Below the pieces are notes generated by a model, which was not told the origin of the DNA, made no database searches, and worked only from the letters and a program-made list of their open reading frames with translations. Shown here in pieces: positions 16,649-24,714 of a stretch of 36,926 nucleotides of DNA. This stretch comes from Candidatus Methanophagaceae archaeon (GTDB lineage: Archaea; Halobacteriota; Syntropharchaeia; Alkanophagales; Methanospirareceae): positions 1 through 36,926 of the forward strand of contig PQXC01000017.1 of assembly GCA_003194435.1 (NCBI GenBank), written 5' to 3'. A program made the position numbers and the translations under genes. The first letter of the stretch is position 1, and each line of letters opens with the position of its first letter.

Positions 16649-16777
16649 ATGGACGTTGAGATAATTCGCAGTGGTAAAAGAAAGAAAACGATAAGTGCGC
16701 GAGAAGTGGACGGTGTGATTGCACACTTGAAAGTGCCAGGGCATGGATATTTGACGGCTGTTGGGATGACTGATTGA
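16649..16777 (+). pseudogene. N-terminal stub of a YgjP/DUF45-like metallopeptidase
   Basis: A 42-residue frame starting MDVEIIRSGKRKKTISAR resembles the conserved N terminus of YgjP-like (DUF45, SprT-related) metal-dependent hydrolases, in which a strand followed by a basic RRKKT motif opens the protein. After about 25 residues the similarity fades and the frame stops, so the catalytic HExxH region is absent. A TATA-like tataaag (16617-16623) lies about 28 bases upstream, giving leaderless spacing. It lies in the hef-trm5 gap and is the only thing I can see there. It is either a truncated remnant or a genuine microprotein using the same fold element. The family resemblance is from memory. 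Confidence 0.5.
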
Positions 16778-16848
16778 TCTGATTGAATCCACACAAAACC
16801 TGTCAGCCCGTTACAAATTATAATTACAAACTACAAAACGCTCTTGCT

Positions 16849-17757
16849 ATGAAGCTAAAGGAAGCTTTAAAGGGTGTATTGGAGGAAAATGAACTGAGGA
16901 AGGTGGTAAAATCTTATGACATCATCGGTGATACAATTCTCATACGGGTCCACTCTGATCTGGAATCAAAGAGGGGGATTATTGCCGAGGCGCTGCATAA
17001 GATCTATCCACATGTGAGAAGCATCGCAGCAGTTCCTCTTTACGCTCACACCGACAGGGTATACCGAACAAGGGACCTGGAAGTGATATGGGGAGATGAA
17101 AATATGGAAACTACGCATAAAGAGAGCGGTTGCTTATTCAAAGTGAATCCCAAACGTGTCTTCTTCTCCCCTCGTCTCTCCTATGAGCGGATGCGAGTTG
17201 CCAGTAAAGTTATGGCTGGTGAAACGATAATAAACATGTTTTCAGGTGTAGGCTGCTTCTCCATCATCATAGCGAGGATGCAACCACAAACGAAGATTTA
17301 TTCTATTGATGTGAATCCTTATGCGTATGAATATATGGAGGAGAATGTGAGATTGAACAGGATGGAAGGGAGGGTGATACCCATTCTTGGCGATGTAAGA
17401 GAAGAGCTGAAGAAATCGGGATTAGAAGGAGTTGCAGACCGTGTGCTCATGCCGTTGCCGGAAGAAGCGCATTCTTTTTTGCCATTAGCCGTAAGAGCAT
17501 TGAAATTGGATAAAGAAGGAGCAGGAGGCGTAATACACTATTATGACGTCTCTACGGGTAGAAAAGGTGATGATTTATTTGTTATGCCAATCAAGCGTGT
17601 GAGAGGCATTATCTCATCCGTTTTCGGTGACTCACTAAGATTGAAAATAGAGGAGAAGCGGATTGTGCGTTCTGTTGCGCCACGGAGATATCATGTGGTA
17701 TTGGATTTGGATTTGAATTTGAACTTAGACTCGCATGTGGGAGGGGGTGTAATGTAA
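16849..17757 (+). CDS. trm5: tRNA (guanine37-N1)-methyltransferase, Trm5 family
   Basis: A 302-residue class I SAM methyltransferase that forms m1G37 in tRNA, which prevents frameshifting. The start is taken at ATG 16849 (MKLKEALKG), because 22 extra upstream codons from 16783 look non-coding. Family features are IIGDTILIR near the N terminus, FKVNPKRVFFSPRLSYER, the SAM loop INMFSGVGCFSI, IDVNPYAYEYMEENVRLN, and the catalytic-loop equivalent MPLPEEAHSFL. The short N terminus fits the Trm5b-like type without a D1 domain. The C-terminal tail is a Leu-Asp/Leu-Asn repeat (LDLDLNLNLD) from a hexanucleotide microsatellite. The stop overlaps the trmO start in TAATG, so the two genes are coupled. 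Confidence 0.88.
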   Translation: MKLKEALKGVLEENELRKVVKSYDIIGDTILIRVHSDLESKRGIIAEALHKIYPHVRSIAAVPLYAHTDRVYRTRDLEVIWGDENMETTHKESGCLFKVNPKRVFFSPRLSYERMRVASKVMAGETIINMFSGVGCFSIIIARMQPQTKIYSIDVNPYAYEYMEENVRLNRMEGRVIPILGDVREELKKSGLEGVADRVLMPLPEEAHSFLPLAVRALKLDKEGAGGVIHYYDVSTGRKGDDLFVMPIKRVRGIISSVFGDSLRLKIEEKRIVRSVAPRRYHVVLDLDLNLNLDSHVGGGVM

Positions 17758-18203
17758 TGCAGATGACATTGACGCCTATAGGCGTGATTCACAGTCCGTA
17801 TAAGAGTTTAAGTGACTGCCCACGCCAGGCAAGCAAAACGGGAGTAATAGCAGTGATAGAAGTCTTTGAGCAGTATGCAGGTGGACTGAAGGATATTGAA
17901 GGTTTCTCACACCTCATACTCCTCTACTGGCTCCATAAATCACATGGCTATTCCCTGCTCGTAAGAACACCCTGGGATACCGAATTACATGGCTTATTCA
18001 CTACAAGGTCGCCAAATAGACCGAATCCAATAGGAATATCGGTTGTGAAGCTGATAGAGAGGCGCGGAAATATACTGCGAGTCAGAGGTATAGATGCCAT
18101 TGATGGCACGCCGCTGATAGATATAAAGCCGTATATACCCGAATTTAATTTTAACGATAGAGATGTGAGGATTGGCTGGCTTACAGACAAGATAAAGAGA
18201 TGA
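17757..18203 (+). CDS. trmO: TsaA/TrmO-family tRNA m6t6A37 methyltransferase
   Basis: A 148-residue protein of the TrmO (TsaA, UPF0066) beta-barrel family, which N6-methylates t6A at tRNA position 37 using SAM. Conserved pieces are IGVIHSPYK, GLKDIEGFSHLILLYW, the signature TRSPNRPNPIGIS and the later VRGIDAIDGTPLIDIKPY. Length is normal for a stand-alone single-domain archaeal member. The start codon shares a base with the trm5 stop, so the two position-37 methyltransferases are translationally coupled. The last 23 bases overlap the end of the convergent OB-fold gene. Confidence 0.9.
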   Translation: MQMTLTPIGVIHSPYKSLSDCPRQASKTGVIAVIEVFEQYAGGLKDIEGFSHLILLYWLHKSHGYSLLVRTPWDTELHGLFTTRSPNRPNPIGISVVKLIERRGNILRVRGIDAIDGTPLIDIKPYIPEFNFNDRDVRIGWLTDKIKR

Positions 18204-18867
18204 GTTCTAATTCATACCGCATATCTCCAGGGTTATAAACAAGAACGCCTTCGATTATAACTTTATCCCCCTTCTCCAGCTCCGGCTCCGGCTCAGCTAA
18301 TCGCTTTGGTACTACCCGCATCCGATACCCCGCGCTCTCTCCCTCTTCACTACAGAGATAAAATATGCGCTTGTAAACCTTACAGATGTAGCCTACAACC
18401 CTTATCCGCCTGCCTTCATAGTTTGATGGATACTCTGCTATCTCCGCAACGAAATATGCACCATTATCATTATTATCAGAGTTTATCTTCTTAAGACCAC
18501 CTTCTGATGCCGCAATCTCGTATTTACCTCTGTATTGTTGTATCCTGCCCTGTAATTCAATCACATCGCCATATTTGAGCATGAGCTTTTCACTATCTTT
18601 ATCGCTGGAACTGGAACTCACAAATACCGGTAGTTCGGTACCATTATCCATTATGTTCAATAGCATGTTCCTATCCGATAGGTTCATGAGGTCAACAACA
18701 ACCCCTTTTGTCTTTATCAGTTCATTCTCATAGTTATGGCTATGATTATGGCTTTGGCTTGCGATTGCATCCAGCGGGACATAGGGCGGCTCCACAATAC
18801 ATGATATACAGTACAGGAGGCAGATACCGAATAAAGAGATGACTATCACGAATCTACCTATCTCCAT
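18181..18867 (-). CDS. Membrane-anchored OB-fold protein
   Basis: A 228-residue protein with one N-terminal hydrophobic segment (about 6-27, FVIVISLFGICLLYCISCIV) serving as signal or anchor, placing the rest outside the membrane. Two OB-fold-like units follow. The first (about 50-130) contains KTKGVVVDLMNLSDRNMLLNI and YGDVIELQGRIQQYRGKYEI. The second (about 140-228) contains GRRIRVVGYICKVYKRIFYL and KGDKVIIEGVLVYNPGD. This is the pattern of archaeal exported tRNA-anticodon-type OB proteins with unknown ligands. The Cys residues near the end of the hydrophobic segment could be a lipobox, but this is unclear. Dipeptide-rich tracts (SHNHSHNYE, EPEPELEKG) are repeat-encoded. cofD lies 12 bases upstream, so the gene may be cotranscribed with it. 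Confidence 0.7.
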   Translation of the reverse strand: MEIGRFVIVISLFGICLLYCISCIVEPPYVPLDAIASQSHNHSHNYENELIKTKGVVVDLMNLSDRNMLLNIMDNGTELPVFVSSSSSDKDSEKLMLKYGDVIELQGRIQQYRGKYEIAASEGGLKKINSDNNDNGAYFVAEIAEYPSNYEGRRIRVVGYICKVYKRIFYLCSEEGESAGYRMRVVPKRLAEPEPELEKGDKVIIEGVLVYNPGDMRYELELISLSCL

Positions 18868-18879
18868 AATTATAATTAT

Positions 18880-19806
18880 TTATAATTCCATGCGTAAATA
18901 ATCAAGGAGAAACAACCCCAATTGCCTGCTATCCTCATCGTTTCTTATTATTATGTCCGTCTTTAGCACTTCTACACCTTTAGCTTCAGCTTCAGCCTCT
19001 ATCTCGCATCTATCACTCTTATCTATCACCAGTACATCCAGGAAATCCTTATAGCAGTTATAAACCCCTGAAGCTGATACTTCAAACCCTTTCGCTTGCA
19101 TGAACTTACCCGCGGGTCCACTTACTGGCTTATCTCCTACTATCGGCGATATCGCCACCACCTTCTTACGCTTCAATAAATCCCTCACGCCCGCAAGACT
19201 CAATATAGGTCCTATACTTGTTATCGGGTTACTGGGTCCTATAAGCACCACTCGCTCCTGCATCAGCGCATTTATAACTGCTTTTGTTGGCTTCGCACTC
19301 TCTATACCCTCAAATTGGACATCCAGCACCTCCGGTTCGCCCTTATGCGCGATCCAGAACTCCTGGAAATGGAGCTTACCCGCTGGCGTGATTATCATGG
19401 TACTCACTGCATCTTCAGTCATCGGCAGTATCTCAGCAGTGATACCGAATTTAGTGGCGAGCACAGCCGTAGCTTCCGTGAGGCTCATGCCCCGATTCAA
19501 CAGTTCAGTCCTGAGTATATGTGTTGCTCTATCCCTATCACCAATCATCATCCGCTCCTCATGACCCAGCCCCTTCAGTGCTGTATAAGTATAAAAACTG
19601 TCATCTGCAATCCCCCACCATCTATCCTTGTCAATTACCCCCGCAAGCGTATAAATCACCGAATCCACATCCGGACATACTAAATTGCCAGATACCACCA
19701 TATCCTCCGCCGTATTCACTATCACCCTCAACTGCGCTTCACCAAATACCTGTTTCAAACCCACCAGCAGCTTCGGCGTGCCTGTTCCACCCGAGAGGAC
19801 AATCAT
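18880..19806 (-). CDS. cofD: 2-phospho-L-lactate transferase (F420 biosynthesis)
   Basis: A 308-residue enzyme that joins the lactyl (or enolpyruvyl) phosphate unit to Fo, making F420-0, the precursor of the deazaflavin used in methanogenesis and anaerobic methane oxidation. The N terminus VLSGGTGTPKLLVGL is the family's nucleotide-binding loop. VNTAEDMVVSGNLVCPDVDSV (core NTAEDMVVSGN) and GWGIADDSF-like WWGIADDSFYTY follow, and IGPSNPITSIGPIL with SPIVGDKPVSGPAGK closes the active site. Length is normal. A Glu-Ala tract (EAEAEAKG) near residue 275 is microsatellite-encoded. No cofE or cofGH is nearby. The downstream OB-fold gene follows closely and nfo is 37 bases upstream. Confidence 0.93.
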   Translation of the reverse strand: MIVLSGGTGTPKLLVGLKQVFGEAQLRVIVNTAEDMVVSGNLVCPDVDSVIYTLAGVIDKDRWWGIADDSFYTYTALKGLGHEERMMIGDRDRATHILRTELLNRGMSLTEATAVLATKFGITAEILPMTEDAVSTMIITPAGKLHFQEFWIAHKGEPEVLDVQFEGIESAKPTKAVINALMQERVVLIGPSNPITSIGPILSLAGVRDLLKRKKVVAISPIVGDKPVSGPAGKFMQAKGFEVSASGVYNCYKDFLDVLVIDKSDRCEIEAEAEAKGVEVLKTDIIIRNDEDSRQLGLFLLDYLRMEL

Positions 19807-19843
19807 CGCATTTACATTTATTTTATCATATTCTATTAATCAA

Positions 19844-20704
19844 TTATCCATTGCCCACGAGTTCCCTTACCTTTGCTATGTTCTCAATGTCCCCTCTCCT
19901 CGCATCAACAGGCGTTTCAAGAATCATCGGCAACTTCTTTATATGCTCCTCTGACAGAATCGTGCGAAAGCCATCCTCACCGATATATCCGAGCCCGATA
20001 TGCTCATGCCTGTCCAGCCGCGAGTTAAGACCGCCTTTTGAATCGTTCAGATGGATGAGCTTGAGATGTTCAAGCCCGATAACGGCATCGAAGTGCTTAA
20101 TCACATCTTTCAAGCTCTTCTCCGTCCTCAGTTCGTAGCCAGCAGCGAAAGCGTGGCAAGTATCGAAACAGATGCCGATACGCTCACGATGCTCAATTCG
20201 CTCAATTATATGCTGAATATCCTCGAACGTACCACCCATGCTGTTCTTTGTTCCCGCAGTATTCTCCAGCAGTAGCATCACTCCATTATCCACTTCGCTG
20301 AATGCCGTGTTTATCGCGTTCACTATCCTCTCAAAACCTTTCGCCTTACCATAACCCCGATGACTACCCAGATGTGTAACGAGATAGGGGATTTGTAGCG
20401 AATCACACCGTCTCAACTCCTCTGTAAGGGATGCAACAGAGCGATTATAGACTTTATCATCCGGTGCAGCGAGGTTTGGCAGGTATGGCATGTGAACCAC
20501 CGCAGGAGCTATACCCGAAAGTTCAACCTTCTTAATGAACTCCCTTATCTCTGTATCCGTTAGCGCTTTGTATCGCCAGCCGCGTGGATTCCGCGAGAAT
20601 ATCTGGAATGTATCACACCCCTTCTCCACCGCACGCTCCACCGCTTTATCTATCGAACCCGCAATTGAGACATGAACGCCCACCCGCAGCATTACATTAT
20701 CCAT
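19844..20704 (-). CDS. nfo: Endonuclease IV (AP endonuclease)
   Basis: A 286-residue TIM-barrel AP endonuclease that cleaves DNA 5' of abasic sites in base-excision repair. Visible family motifs are RVGVHVSIAGSIDKAVE, QIFSRNPRGW, VTHLGSHRG, LLLENTAGTKNSMG, GICFDTCHAFAAGYEL, HLNDSKGGLNSRLDRHEHIG and the C-terminal ILETPVD. The three-zinc ligands (His, Glu and Asp in these segments) are all present. The start is set at ATG 20702-20704 (MDNVMLRVG). Four codons further on, MLRVG is also possible, while the longer frame from 20767 overlaps the divergent promoter. The gene is divergent from AMMECR1. Confidence 0.93.
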   Translation of the reverse strand: MDNVMLRVGVHVSIAGSIDKAVERAVEKGCDTFQIFSRNPRGWRYKALTDTEIREFIKKVELSGIAPAVVHMPYLPNLAAPDDKVYNRSVASLTEELRRCDSLQIPYLVTHLGSHRGYGKAKGFERIVNAINTAFSEVDNGVMLLLENTAGTKNSMGGTFEDIQHIIERIEHRERIGICFDTCHAFAAGYELRTEKSLKDVIKHFDAVIGLEHLKLIHLNDSKGGLNSRLDRHEHIGLGYIGEDGFRTILSEEHIKKLPMILETPVDARRGDIENIAKVRELVGNG

Positions 20705-20753
20705 TATTCCATTATTTATTGTGAAGGCGATGTAATTTATTAAATGCGAAGAA

Positions 20754-21362
20754 ATGATGAGGGGCAATGAGGGAGAGGGTGAAAGTGAGGGGCATGGTAT
20801 GTTAACAGAGGCGGAGGGTATAGAGGGCTTAAAGCTTGCGAGGGCAGCGATAGAAACCTATCTAAGCGAAGGTGTGAAGATAGAGGCGTGGGAGGGGTTA
20901 CCTGCGGTATTCCATGATAAGCGAGGTGTATTCGTCACTTTGAACAAACATGGTGCACTGCGGGGCTGTATAGGCTATCCGTATCCTGTGTTCAAATTGA
21001 AGGATGCGATAATAGATGCTGCGATTTCCGCTGCTGTAAATGACCCCAGATTCCCGCCGGTAACGAAGGATGAGCTCGGGGCTATAACAATCGAGCTGAC
21101 GATATTGACAACTCCGAGGGTATTGAGAGTGAAGCCAAAAGAGCTGCCCAAACATATAGAGGTGGGTAAGCACGGGTTGATAGTAAAGAGGGGCATATAT
21201 CAGGGGCTATTGCTACCTCAGGTTGCTACTGAGTATAACTGGACGGCGGAGGAGTTCTTATGTGAGACATGCTGGAAAGCGGGTTTACCACAGGATGCAT
21301 GGCTGGAAGAAGGCACCGAAGTGAGCGTATTTGAAGGTCAGATATTCAAAGAGGAGGAGTGA
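20754..21362 (+). CDS. AMMECR1-domain protein
   Basis: A 202-residue protein of the AMMECR1 family, a widely conserved archaeal and eukaryotic fold of unsettled function, sometimes fused to or near MEMO-like and radical SAM proteins. The hallmark [14 protein letters not shown] is present, as are [37 protein letters not shown] and the C-terminal [14 protein letters not shown]. The first 15 residues are a Gly/Glu repeat ([12 protein letters not shown]). The true start may be Met16 (20799), which has GAGGGG at good spacing. The stop overlaps the next start (TGATG), so the protein is translationally coupled to a ferredoxin. Confidence 0.88.
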   Translation: MMRGNEGEGESEGHGMLTEAEGIEGLKLARAAIETYLSEGVKIEAWEGLPAVFHDKRGVFVTLNKHGALRGCIGYPYPVFKLKDAIIDAAISAAVNDPRFPPVTKDELGAITIELTILTTPRVLRVKPKELPKHIEVGKHGLIVKRGIYQGLLLPQVATEYNWTAEEFLCETCWKAGLPQDAWLEEGTEVSVFEGQIFKEEE

Positions 21363-21583
21363 TGGATTGGATGGAACGGGATAACGGGAATAACAGGAAT
21401 AACAAAAAAGTGAAGATTGATATAGACCGGTATCGCTGTGGATACTGTGGCGCATGTGCAACTGTCTGCCCCACGGAAGCAATAAATTTGGTGGGCATGT
21501 GGGTAGAGATAAGGGAGGATGAGTGTGTAGCCTGTAAAGCCTGTGTTAATATCTGCCCGGTAGGGGCACTGGCACTGCACTGA
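21362..21583 (+). CDS. 2[4Fe-4S] ferredoxin
   Basis: A 73-residue ferredoxin. The first cluster motif CGYCGACATVCP and the second CVACKACVNICP are both complete CxxCxxCxxxCP sets, as in low-potential electron carriers. The N-terminal 18 residues are an Asn-rich linker (GNNRNNKK). The ATG at 21362 overlaps the AMMECR1 stop and has GGAGG a few bases upstream. Coupling suggests the ferredoxin supplies electrons to a reaction involving AMMECR1, but this is inference. It converges on hemB. Confidence 0.9.
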   Translation: MDWMERDNGNNRNNKKVKIDIDRYRCGYCGACATVCPTEAINLVGMWVEIREDECVACKACVNICPVGALALH

Positions 21584-21617
21584 CGACACAGGTGAACTTA
21601 TAAACTTATAAACTTAC

Positions 21618-22586
21618 TTACAGGAGCTTCGCAGCTTCTTTCGCGTAGTATGTGATTATCAGGTCCGCACCCGCCCTCTTTATCGCCGTTAATGCCTCCA
21701 TCATCACCTCGTTCTTCCTCAAGTAGCCATTCTCCGATGCCACCTCCATCATTGTGTATTCACCACTGACATTATATGCAGCCAGCGGCACATTCTCGAA
21801 TCGAGCTCGCACACGTGAGATGATATCGAGATAGAATAGCGCGGGCTTCACCATTACGATGTCTGCACCCTCATTTATGTCCAGTTCCACCTCACGGAGC
21901 GCTTCATGCGCATTTGCGCATTCCATCTGATAGCTACTACGATCACCGAACTTATAGCCCGAATCCGCAGCCTCGCGAAATGGACCATAGAGTGCGGAAT
22001 TGTATTTCGCTGCATAGGACATGATTGCAGTATCAATAAAACCCTCTTCATCGAGCGCTTTCCTTATCGCCATTACCATACCGTCCATCATCCCGGAAGG
22101 AGCAACGATGTCGGCACCCGCCTCCGCCTGGCTCACTGCTATTTTGCCAAGTATCTCCAGTGTCGGGTCGTTCACCACCTTACCATTCTCTATCAGACCG
22201 CAATGCCCATGCGTCGTATACTCACAGAGGCATAAATCCGTTATGATGACCACATCGTCACCCAGTTCCTCCCTTATTCGCCTCACTGCACGCTGGACCA
22301 CTCCGTTCTTGTTGAACGATTCACTCCCGCCCTCGTCCTTCTTCGCCGGTATTCCGAACAGGAGAACGGATTTTATACCCAGCGAGCGAGCTTCCGCAAC
22401 CTCATTCACTGACTCCTCTATCGAGAACCTATACTGTCCGGGCATGGATGCTATTGGCTTCTTACCCTTTGCTATGTGCTCATCAATGAACAGTGGTAAG
22501 ATCAGTTCATCCTTACTGAGTCGCGTCTCTTTTATCAGTTTCAAGCTTCTTAAACGCCTCATCCTTAGCTCCGGGAACATGGGCAT
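21618..22586 (-). CDS. hemB: Porphobilinogen synthase (delta-aminolevulinate dehydratase)
   Basis: A 322-residue enzyme condensing two 5-aminolevulinate molecules to porphobilinogen, the first common step toward siroheme, cobalamin and F430. Family features: [11 protein letters not shown] at the start, zinc-type [14 protein letters not shown] (the three-Cys metal site), [10 protein letters not shown], active-site lysines in [15 protein letters not shown] and [10 protein letters not shown], and [11 protein letters not shown]. The start is set at ATG 22584-22586 because GGTGG lies six bases upstream. A longer frame begins with GTG at 22595. Together with cbiB and cfbD, the window holds three separate tetrapyrrole genes. 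It is divergent from nre. Confidence 0.95.
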   Translation of the reverse strand: MPMFPELRMRRLRSLKLIKETRLSKDELILPLFIDEHIAKGKKPIASMPGQYRFSIEESVNEVAEARSLGIKSVLLFGIPAKKDEGGSESFNKNGVVQRAVRRIREELGDDVVIITDLCLCEYTTHGHCGLIENGKVVNDPTLEILGKIAVSQAEAGADIVAPSGMMDGMVMAIRKALDEEGFIDTAIMSYAAKYNSALYGPFREAADSGYKFGDRSSYQMECANAHEALREVELDINEGADIVMVKPALFYLDIISRVRARFENVPLAAYNVSGEYTMMEVASENGYLRKNEVMMEALTAIKRAGADLIITYYAKEAAKLL

Positions 22587-22681
22587 AATTACCACCTTCG
22601 ACGTTATTCTTATTCCTACTCCTATTCTTATTCTCTTAAATCATAAAAGAGGATAATACATATTAACTTAACGTAACGCTA

Positions 22682-23953
22682 ATGCAGCGATTATGTATAA
22701 CCTGCAAAGGCTCGCGCCTGTTGTGCGGCAGGAATACTTGCCCACTGCTCGCAGCTTTGAAACAGAAGACCAGATTTGCAGAAGTCTGTAGCGACAAAAA
22801 GGACTTCTTCGGTCCTTCAACTTCCGTATTTGTTGGTCGGATAGGCTATCCCTGCGTAAATGCGGGTCCGATGGCAGTGTTAGAATCAGAATTAGAATCA
22901 GAATCAGGGGTCAACATTGAAAGACTGGAACAGCCGGGTGAGTGGCTCGCACAGGGTCTCGGCATGGCTGAGATCATAGAACTACGCAGTACGACATTGC
23001 GGTCGAAACACCGTGAGCATGTAAAGTCGCGGTCGAAGTTCGTCTCGGACATGACCGAAATAGCTCTGGCTCAGCAGCCCGTGGATGTAGAACTCAAGTT
23101 TAAGAATAAACCGTCATTTAAGCTCACGTTCTCCGATGTCCTGCGACCGACAGGTGCCAGTGTGAACGTGGAAGCAATGAGAGTTACCGAGAATCCGAAG
23201 ATACCGAAGAAAGTTGATCGTATCGTATCTGACGACATCAAAGCAGTAGAAGCCGCTCAGGAACTCTACAACCTCGGCATGGACGTGTACAAAGTATCAA
23301 CAATCCTATCTTCGGGTGCGTTAGGTTCGCATAGCGCACAAAAGATGGTGCCCACGAGGTGGAGCATCACGGCAACTGATGATATCATCTTCAAGAAGCT
23401 GGCTGCACAGTTCAAAGAATATCCGACCATTGACACCTATTACGTCTACGAATCCTCATATATGGACAATCACTTCCTGATACTGCTGATGCCTTCATTA
23501 TTCGAATACGAGAACTTCGAAGTGTGGTTCCCCGGCTCTATCTGGAGCGATGCGTTGAGTCCGCGACCCGCAATCATAGAGGAATACGAGGGGTTTAAAG
23601 GCAGGAAGAACTATGCTGCGAATGAGGGCGGCGGATATTATGCTGCGAGATTAGCAGTTGCAGAAGCGTTACACAGGATGCGGCGGCAGGCGGGTGTTAT
23701 GGTATTCCGGCAAATCTATCCGGAATATTCCATTCCTCTTGGCGTATGGGTGGTGCGAGAGACCGTGCGGGCTGCATTTAGAAACAGAAACCGTCCTGAG
23801 AAGTTTGACACCAAAAGCGAGGCACTGAAGTACATTGATTCGCGATTACGATTAGGTGCAAAAGAAGGAATATCGTCAGGAATAGGAATAGGAATTAAAG
23901 ATCTCGAGCCGCTGAGCAGGATATTAAGGCAGAAACGAATTACTGAGTTCTGA
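22682..23953 (+). CDS. nreA: Archaeal Nre-type DNA repair protein
   Basis: A 423-residue protein of the archaeal Nre family (DUF650/DUF651), which takes part in DNA-damage repair and binds PCNA. A zinc-finger-like N terminus has Cys5, Cys8, Cys15 and Cys20 (CITCKGSRLLCGRNTC). Conserved blocks follow: FFGPSTSVFVGRIGYP, RSRSKFVSDM-like VKSRSKFVSDMTEIAL, SSGALGSHSAQKMVPTRW and FRQIYPEYSIPLGVW. The extreme C terminus QKRITEF fits a minimal PCNA-interacting peptide (Qxx-hydrophobic-xx-aromatic). Two repeat-encoded insertions (ESELESESG, SGIGIGIKD) lie in loops. It is probably monocistronic and divergent from hemB. Confidence 0.88.
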   Translation: MQRLCITCKGSRLLCGRNTCPLLAALKQKTRFAEVCSDKKDFFGPSTSVFVGRIGYPCVNAGPMAVLESELESESGVNIERLEQPGEWLAQGLGMAEIIELRSTTLRSKHREHVKSRSKFVSDMTEIALAQQPVDVELKFKNKPSFKLTFSDVLRPTGASVNVEAMRVTENPKIPKKVDRIVSDDIKAVEAAQELYNLGMDVYKVSTILSSGALGSHSAQKMVPTRWSITATDDIIFKKLAAQFKEYPTIDTYYVYESSYMDNHFLILLMPSLFEYENFEVWFPGSIWSDALSPRPAIIEEYEGFKGRKNYAANEGGGYYAARLAVAEALHRMRRQAGVMVFRQIYPEYSIPLGVWVVRETVRAAFRNRNRPEKFDTKSEALKYIDSRLRLGAKEGISSGIGIGIKDLEPLSRILRQKRITEF

Positions 23954-23999
23954 TTTCTAACCCATGCTCACCGTTTCATATTTCGTATTTCTTATAATA

Positions 24000-24041
24000 T
24001 TTATATACGAACATATCCACTTATGATACATATCTATCATA
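24000..24041 (+). promoter_or_regulatory. TATA box with a palindromic operator candidate
   Basis: TTTATATA (24000-24007) is a good archaeal TATA box. The interrupted palindrome tatgata-catatc-tatcata (24022-24041) covers the expected transcription start, some 15-35 bases further on. Binding there would block initiation. The regulator is unknown, and the winged-helix protein encoded just downstream is the natural candidate for autoregulation. Confidence 0.45.
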
Positions 24042-24054
24042 TATCATAGATGAA

Positions 24055-24690
24055 ATGCCGGGACATGGGCTGGGTCATGGTTATACAGGTTCAATTTTAA
24101 AGTTCCTCATCTTAAATGGACCTTCAAGCAAGTATGCAATTGCAAAGGGCACTAACATCTCCTACCCGACGGTGTTGAGGAAGATTCCCGGTATGGTAGC
24201 AGCACATGTAATCCAGAAGATAGGTGTGGGTAAGCGCGGTGCGGAGATATACGTGGCAACTCCTAAAGGTACACTCATCGCATATTTCAGTGGACTTGTG
24301 CGTACCCCGGAGTTATTTATGGCTCTGCCTATGATTATGAAACACGTCCCGATATCCCTGGAGGATTTACCCGCGGTCAAGAATCCATTTGAGTTCATTG
24401 TGGGTGAACTGCCATTCAAATTATCACAATTAGAGGATTTGAAGGTGGAGGAGGCAGTGAGTATCCTTGGCGTTATACTCATCTGGCGGCATGGGGAGTG
24501 GTATCATGAGATAAGGAAGAACGAACTCAAGAAGTTATTATCTTGGACTGAGAATTATCGTATCCTGCGATTCCTCGTCGCGGGCTCTGTGAATACACTT
24601 CAGAAGATGGGTGAGCAGGCGATGGAATTGAGTACGCGAGCGGAGAAATTTTTAGCTGAGATTGAGGAACTAACTGGTAAGGTAAGATAA
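24055..24690 (+). CDS. Winged-helix DNA-binding protein
   Basis: A 211-residue protein. Residues 10-85 fold as a winged helix: TGSILKFLILNGPSSKYAIA, then NISYPTVLRKIPGMVAAHVI as the recognition helix, then a wing with RGAEIYVATPKGTLIAY. The remaining 125 residues are helical with no recognised ligand site, ending in a coiled-coil-like ELSTRAEKFLAEIEELTGK. Archaeal homologues are annotated as transcriptional regulators of the MarR/PadR-like group. The gene follows a TATA box and palindrome and converges on cfbD with 24 bases between the stops. The Gly/His-rich start (PGHGLGHG) might bind metal, but that is speculation. Confidence 0.7.
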   Translation: MPGHGLGHGYTGSILKFLILNGPSSKYAIAKGTNISYPTVLRKIPGMVAAHVIQKIGVGKRGAEIYVATPKGTLIAYFSGLVRTPELFMALPMIMKHVPISLEDLPAVKNPFEFIVGELPFKLSQLEDLKVEEAVSILGVILIWRHGEWYHEIRKNELKKLLSWTENYRILRFLVAGSVNTLQKMGEQAMELSTRAEKFLAEIEELTGKVR

Positions 24691-24714
24691 GGTAAGGTAA
24701 AGCTAAGGCTATGG

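Noticed and set aside
16563-16796. 78-codon N-terminal extension of the Hef frame
   Set aside because: It is low-complexity hydrophobic sequence that covers TATA-like signals and the divergent stub. Hef homologues begin near MHEHRQ.
19521-20138. 205-residue plus-strand frame
   Set aside because: It lies antisense to cofD and nfo, is rich in Pro, Ser and His, and has no start signals. It is a shadow.
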